Assembly: GCA_014058105.1 (NCBI GenBank)
Contig: JACGCM010000560.1
Location: 5,332,001 to 5,396,000 of the forward strand
Direction of reading: 5' to 3'
Origin: Kingdonia uniflora
Taxonomy: Eukaryota; Streptophyta; Magnoliopsida; Ranunculales; Circaeasteraceae
Length of the DNA: 64,000 nucleotides
In this document: piece by piece, positions 55,868 through 64,000 of the stretch
How the letters are laid out: the number at the start of each line of letters is the position of its first letter
Position numbering within the stretch: the first letter of the stretch is position 1
The notes under the pieces: generated by a model
What the model saw: only the letters and a program-made list of their open reading frames with translations
Databases searched by the model: none
Told to the model about the DNA's origin: nothing
Program-made: the position numbers and the translations under genes

Positions 55868-58546
55868 TGTCACACCCCAGAATCCAAATATTAGAGCATA
55901 TCTAAAACAATGTCATCCAGGGCGTGCAGGTTGGGGAATCCAAAGATTTGCCCCCACAAATAACCTTGCAAATATGAAATAGCTCAGTCATTCACAATAG
56001 CAATATCATCAGATAAAAAAAGAATAAAGCGGAAGCAAAAGATATACATATCAAACTGAAGATATAACACAATATCACGATAATGTACAGCGTCAAAAGC
56101 TAAGATCATGCAAGGACTAAAACAAGAACAGATCTGCAGTAGCCAAAACTAGATCCAACACAGCTGAAACCCTCAGCAAAACCAGCAACTACTTTACCTC
56201 TGATAGGGGGGAAAATACGAGAGTAAGCAAAACCACGGCTCACTAATGCCCAATAAAGCTAAATAACCTACTAATAAAATGGTACAGAGAAAAAGGAGAG
56301 GTGAATGAGATATAAGATGTTAAAATGTACGGTAATATATAAGTGAAGAATAGAGTAAGAAGAATATCTAAGAGAAGTGGAATAGAGATATATGAAGTGA
56401 TGCAATGATGTGATAATATGATATGCTATGATATGATATGATATGATATGATTCTAAAATTTTCCTATTGTGTATGTTTTATGATGTGATGAACCAATGG
56501 ACTAGACCCTATAAATCAATGTATTGGGCTGATCAGCCGCAATGCATAATAACCTTAAAGAGATCTCAATTGAATACAATGGGTACAATTTTTTATCAAA
56601 CTCGACCACGCTAAATGATTTATCACTTGATCAGAGTGTTCCGGGCTTTTCAACCTACGGAGCCAACGTCCGAACTGCATTTTACTTATTCTAAGGAATT
56701 TCAACCTTACAGAGGATAAGACGGGTACCAAAGGAAAACTGTCTCATACCATCCCACACTCCCGAAGAGTAATAGATATGATAGTGTCCCGCCCAAACTT
56801 CGCCTACTTATTTTAACCCGATGTAGGAATCCTGAAACCTATCGAGGGTTAGCCGATGTAGAATTTTGTTATGTATCCGACCCCGTTAAGTTAAAATAAT
56901 ATAAAATAACCCATACTGCAAACATATCCCAAGGATCAAAACACCACAGCTACCTCACGGCCAGCACACACAGAATAACCATCTGCCTCAGAGAATGGTA
57001 AGCAATCCTAACATAGATGAACAGTGACCACCAGTCAAAACATCCAAACAACATCAATCTTCAAAAGACTGAAACACAACATTCAAGGACAAAGCCACGA
57101 GAATACCACACGAAGCACAACTCCTAAAAGACAAAGGGAAATACAACTCAACATGCAAAACAGTATCCAACAAGTAGCCGACAAACCCCAAGAGAAGAGC
57201 TGCAACCCACTCTCTAACTATGATGTACTTAAGTCTTCAGAACAGATGGACAGGAAACCCACACTCTCAACATCATTGGTGATAGTACAAATGTAGCAGA
57301 AACCCCCTGACGCCCAAGGGCAAAGCCACGAGAATACAGAGAAACAGATCCTAACAAAACCTTGAAGTCTAAGACAAACCAGAAGACTAAGCTACTGAAG
57401 AATCAAAATAGACTATAACTAAATCACATAAACCTCAATGCCAAATGCATAACACTCTAGCTAACACTGTTTAACTAGTAAATGAAATTTAGCAAGGAAG
57501 GGACACTCGCCTGATAAAGGATAAAGAAGAACCCGCCAATCCAAAATCAACAGGACAATAAGCCTCCATACCACAGCCAACAATCAAACCAACCCAACAC
57601 CTGCAAGAAATACAACTCCACAAGCACAAAACCCTAAAATCAACCCAACAATCACAAACCCTAAAACACAAAGGATCCAACCAAAACCAAAATCAAAACA
57701 ATAAGGAAGAGGAATAGGGAAATTACCCACCGAAGGAAGTACAACTGAGCTCGGCAGGGAAATGTGACAAATCAGCAAGCAATGGAAGAGAGGATTCCAA
57801 TTTGGAGAGTGAGTAAGAGAGAGTAAGTGTCAGAGGAATGAAATGAAATGGGTAATAAAAACCCTAAAATGACCAACAATCATCTCGAGGAAGATCAACG
57901 GCCAAGAATCACAAGAAAAACTTAACATAGGTCGTCAAAACACGCCTTTGTTTGAACAGAAGATATTTCTGTTCAAACAAAACGAAGCAGGTAGAAGCAT
58001 GTTTGAATAGAATAAAAAAAATTCGAACAAAATGAAGCAGGATGAAACATATTCGAACAGAAAAGGCTTGTTCAAATAAAATAAAGCAGAATGAAACATG
58101 TTCGAATAGAGCAAGGTTTGTTCGAACAGAAACGAGCAGGAAGAAATTTATTCGAATAGGAACAAGTATGTTTGAATCGAACTGAACAGAAACAGCCCAG
58201 AACTCCAAAAACAAAAGATTTCCTCCAACAAAAACAGGAGAAACCCAAAAGAGAAAACCTAACACAGATCCGCCCTGGATCATACACCACACAACAACCA
58301 AAAGCACTTCCACGCCTCCACCAATCCAACCACAGGCTCCCGAAACAACAACACAACCTCCTCCGCCCAACAACCACTGAAACCACCGAAACACATAAAA
58401 TGAAGAAAGAAGAACTCAAAGCTCTGATAAATGTAATATGATGCAAATGCATGATGAATGGTAATGTTTGTGGATGCATGATGAATAAAATAAAATGATA
58501 ATAGATAAATAAGAATAATAATAAAAAAAAAAATTGTGACACTACA
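55868..58546 (-). mobile_element. Solo LTR D2, same family as D1, with TSD GGAGT
   Basis: 2679 bp, on the minus strand TGTAGTGTCACA...CTGGGGTGTGACA, flanked by GGAGT at 55863-55867 and 58547-58551. It aligns with D1 throughout, including the TTCGAA array (57945-58190), the decayed TATA (near 57850) and the leader with candidate intron 57730-57601 (acceptor TTCTTGCAG). It interrupts copy Y of a duplicated segment whose other copy is uninterrupted at 44870. Confidence 0.92.
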
Positions 58547-58905
58547 GGAGTACCCACTTGTTCTTAGTGTATTATTCCCCAAAGTAACAAGGGACATACA
58601 TTTCGTATAGAGTCATTTTTTGAACCTAGCATCCTCGTCATTTTTACAATAGTTAGGATTTTGTAATAGATTATGGAGAATGTCATACTCTCTTTGTGTT
58701 ACAAACTATAAGTAAACAAATATTGCAACACTTTTATAAATTTTGATATCCAAAATAACGCGTTTATAAAATTTGGTATCCATATGCTAGAAAATTAAAA
58801 ATTAGAAAATGCAGAATATTAATGGAAAAGTAGGGATTCAATGTCTGGTTTACTCTAAGAATTGTCCCCATGAATAAGAATTCCCAAACCAAAGATTTGT
58901 TGTCA
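58547..58905. repeat. Duplicated segment, copy Y, right part
   Basis: Resumes the match to copy X from TACCCACTTGTTCTT to CCAAACCAAAGATTTG. Confidence 0.75.
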
Positions 58906-59252
58906 TTTGAAAAAATTAATCATTTGTTCTTCATCACAAAAAATAACCATTTTCCTCTTTTTGACTTGGATATAAAGCTGAACTCTCCTAGTACAATATG
59001 AAACATCCACATTTGGTATTGATTTCATTTCGTTTATTACTTTATTAGCATACCCTCATTGGTAAAATGTCTAACATTACCCCTTCCTTGCAAAAAAAAT
59101 AAAATATGTTTGGGTCGTTAATAATAAATACGGTTTAATTTACATATAATAGTACATACAGGAATGCTTGATCACCAATATTATTTTATTAAATCAATCA
59201 CTTCTTTAAAAGTAACTTGCTTACTTGAATGCTCGAAACAATTAATGATTGT
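58906..59252. other. Intergenic DNA left of copia E
   Basis: No feature recognised. It ends in the ATTGT (59248-59252) of the copia E target duplication. Confidence 0.5.
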
Positions 59253-59510
59253 TGTTGAAATAATGCACATTAAGAGTACATTAAGGGTAAGACTCTTCAT
59301 CTTAGTTAATGAGAGTTACTTATGTAATGATAGATTAATGGTGTGAGTTTCAAATAGGAATAGTTTTGTATTTAATGTTTTGAGTCTTTACCTCTACTAT
59401 ATAAAGGGGTCTATATGTGGGTTTGTAATCAAGTAATTCCAATCAAGAATTCTCTCATCTTTCTATCTTTCTTTGTCTTGTTTGTGTTTAGAATAGCTAA
59501 TAAGCTTACA
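59253..59510 (+). repeat. 5' LTR of copia E
   Basis: TGTTGAAATAATGCAC...TAAGCTTACA, with a TATA box CTATATAAAGGG near 59397. It contains an 11-bp partial repeat (CATTAAGAGTA/CATTAAGGGTA) absent from the 3' LTR. Confidence 0.95.
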
Positions 59511-59511
59511 G

Positions 59512-59523
59512 TGGTATCAGAGC
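59512..59523 (+). other. Primer binding site of copia E
   Basis: TGGTATCAGAGC, the exact standard site complementary to initiator tRNA-Met, one base after the LTR. Confidence 0.95.
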
Positions 59524-59568
59524 AAGGTTTGAAGGTGTTCGTAGAAACTTCTAAAAGAAGTAAAATCA

Positions 59569-60370
59569 ATGGCTGCAAATAATGGTATGATTCAACCATT
59601 GATTCCATTTTTTGAAGGTGAGCAATATGATTATTAGAGGATCAAGATAAAAACGTTGTTCTAGTCTCAAGGATTATGGGAAATGGTCGAAGGTGGCATA
59701 GAAATTCCTATCAATCTAACAACTCTCACGGCAGCACAACAAAAGCAATTGAAGGAAACCCAAAAGAAAGATGCGAAGGCTTTGTTTTTCATTCAACAAG
59801 GTATATCTTAAACTAATTTTTCACAAATTATTTCATCACAAAATGCAAAGCAAGCTTGGGATGCCTTGCAAAATGAATTCAAAGGTTCTTCTAAAGTGAT
59901 TGTACTCAAGTTACAAACTCTTTGGAGGGAGTACGAAAACTTGAAAATGAAGGATACGGAGAAAATAAAAGATTACTTATCTCGAGTTACCGAGATAGTT
60001 AATCAAATGAGACTTCATGGTGATGCTATTACGGATGAGAAAGTTGTCAAAAAACTTTTGAGAATGTCAAGGCATGAAAAAAGTCCAATAGAAACTGTTT
60101 TTCAAACAAAACATTCAATTGGTGGGAAGAATTTTTAAGAGATTTTCCAAGGAGGACCCAAAAAGAAGCCAAACTAGATGAAGAAAGGAGGATATCCCAG
60201 AAATTTACAAAAGTACACCGATAAAAATAAAAACGTAACTTGCAACTTCTATAAAAAAGTGGGACATGCTGAAAGCGAGTGCTAGAATTAGGGGAAACCT
60301 CAGTGTTTTAACTGTAAGAAGTATGGGCATTTACAGATGGATTGTAGGAGCAAAGACAATTAAGAAGATG
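59569..60370 (+). pseudogene. Gag of copia E
   Basis: The ATG at 59569 opens MAANNGMIQPLIPFFEGEQY. Then come AKQAWDALQNEFKGSSK, LWREYENLKMKDTEKIKDYL and VTEIVNQMRLHGD of the copia gag (UBN2 family). Near the end is an intact CCHC knuckle, CFNCKKYGHLQMDC, preceded by a damaged one (CNFYKKVGHAESEC). Several stops are present, three of them in the first half of gag. Gag would form the virus-like particle. Confidence 0.88.
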
Positions 60371-60790
60371 CCAAATACACTGTGGGAAATGTCGAAGAAA
60401 TTATGTTTTTCGCAAAACATAAGACTGATGTGCAAGATGAAGATACATGGTATCTAGATAGTGGTTATACAAATCACATGATGGGGGATGATCGTATTTT
60501 TACCAATATTGACAACTCGGTAAAATCCCAAATCAGATTGGGAAATAGAGTTGTTGTGCACGCAAATGGAAAAGGAATAATAGCCATTCAAACCAAGAGG
60601 GGAGCCAGGTACATAAAAGTTGTTTTATTGGTTCTAGATTTGAATACAAATTTGCTAAGTGTTGGATAGCTTGTTCAACATGGATATTCTCTACTTTTCA
60701 AAAATGGTTCTTGCACCATTTTTGATCAAAAATTGTGAGAATCATGTCATTGTAAAAATTGACATGGAAAAAAATTCAAATTTTCCTATG
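60371..60790 (+). pseudogene. Protease of copia E
   Basis: WYLDSGYTNHMMGDDRIF has the catalytic DSG; the usual Cys and Ser after it have become Tyr and Thr. VHANGKGIIAIQTKRG and LDLNTNLLSVG follow as in other copia proteases. A stop follows LLSVG. The GAG-pre-integrase region should follow here but is almost absent. Confidence 0.85.
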
Positions 60791-61470
60791 AAATTTCATT
60801 ATCCCTTGGATAGTGCATTTTTTGATGATTTTGCAAGAATGATATGGGTTTATTTCATCAAGCTAAAGTCAGAAGATCTCTCCATTTTCAAGACCTTCAA
60901 GGCTCAAGTTGAAAGACAAAGTGGTCTGAACATTAAGACATTGAGAAGCGATCGCAGAGGCGAGTACATGTTAAGCGAGTTTGAGACGTACTGTGAAGAT
61001 ATGGGAATTCAGCGATAATTAACTTGTGGATACTCACCTCAACAAAATGGCATCGCAGAGCAAAAAAATAGAACCATTGTTGAGATTGCTCACTTTATGC
61101 GAAAGGAGAAAGAACTTCCAAATTCTTTTTGGGCAGAAGTTGAATCTACATCGACTTATTTGCTTAATAGGTGTCCGACAAGAGTGCTTCTCGACAAAAC
61201 ACCCATTGAAGCATGGTCAGGTCACAAGCCTTCGGTAAGACATTTTCGAGTATTTGGATGCATATGTTATGTGCACATTCCTTCCCAAAAGTGTCAAAAG
61301 TTAGATAAAAAATCTAATTTGTGCATCTTTACTGGTTATAGTTCAAAATCCAAAGGTTATCGTGCTTATAACCTTGAAACTAACAAACTTATAATCAGTA
61401 GAGATGTTGCGTTTACTGAATTTGAAATTTGGGATTGGAGTAATAAAAAGGTACAAGAATAGAAGATGCA
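60791..61470 (+). pseudogene. Integrase of copia E, N-terminal zinc finger deleted
   Basis: The frame jumps from protease-side sequence to FDDFARMIWVYFIKLKSEDL, the catalytic core. LRSDRRGEYMLSEFETYC gives the second Asp, and YSPQQNGIAEQKNRTIVEIA the Glu. The HHCC domain that normally precedes the core is missing. RHFRVFGCICYVHIP and LCIFTGYSSKSKGYRAY follow. One stop separates IQR from the next part, and frames are otherwise long. Confidence 0.9.
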
Positions 61471-61679
61471 TATTCAGGAAGACATTTCAGAAACAACTCA
61501 AGAGGTGGAAATGGAGCAACATGAAGACTATGGACCAGCAACTCCGTTTATACATGAATCTACACCACCGAGCACATGACCATAAACTCCCTCACATAGT
61601 TCTACCACATCATCAACATCTAGTTCTTCTTCATAATCAACTCCGAAAAAAATAAAGTCTCTTACGGATATATGAAAGC

Positions 61680-62700
61680 TGCAATTTTACAGCCATGGAG
61701 CTAGGAAGCTTTGAAGAGGCATCACGGTTTGACATTTGGGTAAAGGCTATGACCAAAGAAATCAACATGATTGAAAAGAACTCCACCTGGAAGTTAGCTG
61801 ATCTACCAAATAACAAAGATGTTATTGATGTTACAAGACTAAAGTCAATGCAGATGGTGTCGTCCAAAAGTACAAAGCTAGGCTCGTTGCAAAGGGCTTC
61901 GCACAGCATACCGAAACATTTTCTCTTGTAGCAAGGCTTGAAACCATCAGAATACTCATCGCACTTGCGGCTCAAAAGAAGTGGTCTATATTTCAACTTG
62001 ATGTAAAATCAGCCTTCCTAAATGGAGTGCTTGAAGATGAAATATATGTATATCAACCCCAAGGGTTCATCATCAAAGGAGAGGAAGACAAAGTTTATCG
62101 ATTGAAGAAGGCTTTGTATGGGCTAAAACAAGCGCCGTGCACTTTGTACAGTCAAATAGACGGATATTTTTTGAAAAATTAGTTTCAGCGTTGCAAGAGT
62201 GAGCCGACCCTGTACATTAAAACTAAAGGTATGTCTATTCTCATTGTTTCATTGTATGTAGATGATCTGGTTTTAATGGGAAATGATCACAAAATGTTGC
62301 AAGAGGTCAAAGGCAACATGATGAAAACATATGAGATGAAAGATCTTGGCTTGATGAACTATTTCTTGGGTATTGAAGTTTCCCAAGGTGAAGAAGGAAT
62401 CTTTATTCGTCAAAAGAAATATGTTGAATCGGTTCTTAAGAAATTTCGCATGGATCAATGCAAACCAGTTGATACTCCTCTTGTAATGAACGAGAAGTTG
62501 GTTAAAGAAGATGGGTCGAAAAAAGTAAGTGAGGCATTGTACTAAAGCATGGTTGGAAGTCTTTTATACCTCTCTTCTACAAGGCCTGACATCATGTTCG
62601 CAACAAGTTTACTGTCGAGATTTATACATTGTCCAAATCAAACTCATTTTGGCACAGCAAAACGGGTATTAGGATATATCCAAGGAACCATCGATTTTGG
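61680..62700 (+). pseudogene. Reverse transcriptase of copia E
   Basis: [20 protein letters not shown] opens the [37 protein letters not shown] (first Asp) and [12 protein letters not shown] follow, then the active site LYVDDLVLMGND with both Asp residues, MKDLGLMNYFLGIEV and STRPDIMFA. Two frame changes and a few stops are present, so the motifs are intact but the protein is not. Confidence 0.92.
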
Positions 62701-63203
62701 AATAATGTAGAGTCTTGTTTCTTATTCAAAGCTTCTAGAATATACTGACAGTAATTGGGGAGGAGCCATAGACGACTCAAAAAACACATCCGGATATGCT
62801 TTCTCTTTGGGATCTAGAATTTGTTCGTGGTATCAAAAAACAAGATACTATTGCTCTATCTTCAGCAAAAGCAGAATACGTAGCAGCATCCATTGCAACA
62901 TGTCAAGCACTATGGGTACAATAAATTCTTGAAGATATAAATGAAAAACATGGCAAAGGGACGGTTATCTACTATGACAAAAAGTCAGCGATTTCAATAG
63001 CAAACAATCCAGTTTATCATAGTAAGACAAGGCACATTCCAATGAGGTACCACTTCATCTGAGATGCTCTTGAAAGAGCTGAAATTGAGTTGACGTATTG
63101 TAAGACAGAAGATAACCTTGCTGACATCTTTACTTAAGCTCTTCCAAAGGAATGATTTTGCTACATGAGAGAGAAGCTGGGAGTAATGAAGATTGTGCAT
63201 TAA
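62701..63203 (+). pseudogene. RNase H of copia E
   Basis: LLEYTDSNWGGAIDDSKNTS has the first catalytic Asp, then GYAFSLGSRICSWYQK, ALSSAKAEYVAAS (Glu and second region) and SKTRHIPMRYHFI near the end. Polyprotein reading stops at 63201-63203, overlapping the purine tract before the 3' LTR. Confidence 0.88.
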
Positions 63204-63209
63204 GGGGAG

Positions 63210-63456
63210 TGTTGAAATAATGCACATTAAGAGTAAGACTCTTCATCTTAGTTAATGGGAGTTACTTATGTAATGATAGATTAATGGTGTGAGTTTCAAA
63301 AATGAATAGTTTTGTATTTAATGCTTTGAGTCTTCACCTCTACTATATAAATGGGTGTATGTGTGGGTTTGTAATCAAGTAATTCTAATCAAGAATTCTC
63401 TCATCTTTCTATCCTTCTCTATCTTGTTTGTGTTTAGAAAAACTAATAAGCTTGCA
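63210..63456 (+). repeat. 3' LTR of copia E
   Basis: TGTTGAAATAATGCAC...AAGCTTGCA, 247 bp, nearly identical to the 5' LTR except for the missing 11 bp and a few substitutions, followed by ATTGT. Confidence 0.95.
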
Positions 63457-63461
63457 ATTGT

Positions 63462-63822
63462 TCCTGCTCTTTGAGCACTTGACTAAGTAATGGTTTATAC
63501 CCTCTTCCAAGGATTCAGAAGCCCAGTGCTTGGTCTACTTAACACTGGGCCTCAAAGTATGGGATTACGCCTTTCCAAGAATAAAAATATAAAAAGAGAT
63601 GGCGGGATAATGCCAATACTGGAGCTTCTGAAGACGCAGAGATATCTTTTATTAATACAGTACTAACGTTGAATCAAGGCCGGCCAGTCTTTGGTCCGCT
63701 TGATAACATAGATTTATCAAACACTAAACAATCCTAGGTATTCCAACAATACACATCATAAAAGCAAATCAGATTTCGATAAACACTAGTAATAATATCG
63801 ACCAGGCTTCAACCCTTCATCA
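63462..63822 (-). other. Likely 3' UTR and downstream flank of the desaturase gene
   Basis: Directly downstream of the desaturase stop codon. AATAAA is present on the minus strand at 63653-63648, about 170 bp after the stop, a plausible poly(A) signal. Copia E begins about 190 bp further on. Confidence 0.55.
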
Positions 63823-64000
63823 TTAAAGTAACATCTTTTGCTTCTGCAAATCAGATGGAACTTTCAAGTCCGTCGCTAGTCCAATGCATTCAAGGAGCTT
63901 TTCGATGTACCAAGTCATATCTATTTGCCACCACTCTAATCCGTACCGAGCTGAGGACTGAAAAGCATGGTGATTGTTGTGCCACCCCTCACCAAATGTA
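63823..64000 (-). CDS. Acyl-lipid desaturase (ADS/FAD5 family), last exon, partial
   Basis: The frame entering from the right edge reads FGEGWHNNHHAFQSSARYG, then LEWWQIDMTWYIEKLLECIG and LATDLKVPSDLQKQKMLL before the stop at 63825-63823. HNNHH is the third histidine box of membrane desaturases, and the GEGWHNNHH...SARxGLEWWQ block is specific to plant delta-9/delta-7 acyl-lipid desaturases, di-iron enzymes of ER or plastid membranes that introduce cis double bonds. This is the only part of the window that looks like an intact host gene: no stop or frameshift in about 58 codons. The first two histidine boxes lie beyond the window. Which subtype it is cannot be told. Confidence 0.9.
   Translation of the reverse strand, partial: TFGEGWHNNHHAFQSSARYGLEWWQIDMTWYIEKLLECIGLATDLKVPSDLQKQKMLL

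Larger units (their letters stand above)
59253..63456 (+). mobile_element. Ty1/copia retrotransposon E with perfect TSD
   Basis: 4204 bp, LTRs of 258 and 247 bp, target duplication ATTGT on both sides (59248-59252 and 63457-63461), primer binding site, gag, protease, integrase, RT, RNase H in copia order, and a purine tract AAGGGGAG before the 3' LTR. The LTRs differ at few positions, so it is the youngest complete element here. Stops and an internal deletion make it defective. Confidence 0.96.

Noticed and set aside
1..64000. CRISPR arrays, operons, prokaryotic signals
   Set aside because: The direct repeats here have no unique spacers of regular size; introns, LTRs, U2 and plant gene families show eukaryotic DNA.

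Overview
This 64 kb window is plant nuclear DNA, most likely from an angiosperm. It is dominated by LTR retrotransposons of the Tat lineage of Ty3/gypsy and of Ty1/copia, with hAT-type non-autonomous transposons, solo LTRs of the Tekay/Del type, a U2 snRNA relict, an LRR receptor kinase pseudogene, and the last exon of a desaturase gene at the right edge. Almost every long open frame is a piece of a decayed element. I could not assign a species.

Layout. 1-9218: Ty3/gypsy element A on the minus strand; its 3' LTR lies outside the window. Left to right it holds an antisense gene (plus strand), a spacer, two tandem arrays, then integrase, two RNase H domains, RT, protease, gag and the 5' LTR. 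9240-11807: a broken Ty1/copia element, minus strand. 12905-13435: a hAT-like element with an 8-bp target duplication, whose 3' end is included in a 431-bp tandem duplication. 14495-27313: element B, a complete but decayed Tat element with an antisense locus between pol and the 3' LTR. 28414-30991: solo LTR D1. 32244-32811: a short solo LTR. 32883-43356: element C, bounded by a perfect 5-bp duplication, with gag and antisense genes but no pol. 43445-43642: full-length, mutated U2 snRNA copy. 44490-45195: a segment duplicated again near 55.5-58.9 kb. 45375-46130: LTR-like promoter segment. 50830-53330: LRR receptor kinase pseudogene split by a 716-bp hAT element. 55868-58546: solo LTR D2. 59253-63456: young Ty1/copia element E. 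63823-64000: acyl-lipid desaturase, minus strand.

How it fits together. B and C have related LTRs, related gag and the same antisense locus. That locus has a TATA box, a leader, a GT-AG intron at the same place, a domain resembling the Pfam 'putative gypsy type transposon' family (PF04195), and coiled coils; a second coiled-coil module lies further on. Element A carries the equivalent gene. C has lost protease, RT, RNase H and integrase but kept gag and the antisense genes, so it would need enzymes from a relative. The antisense locus is the closest thing here to an undescribed system. Antisense ORFs are known in Tat elements such as Retand and Grande, but their function is not.

Limits: frames were read by eye, domain names rest on motif recognition, and no database search was possible.
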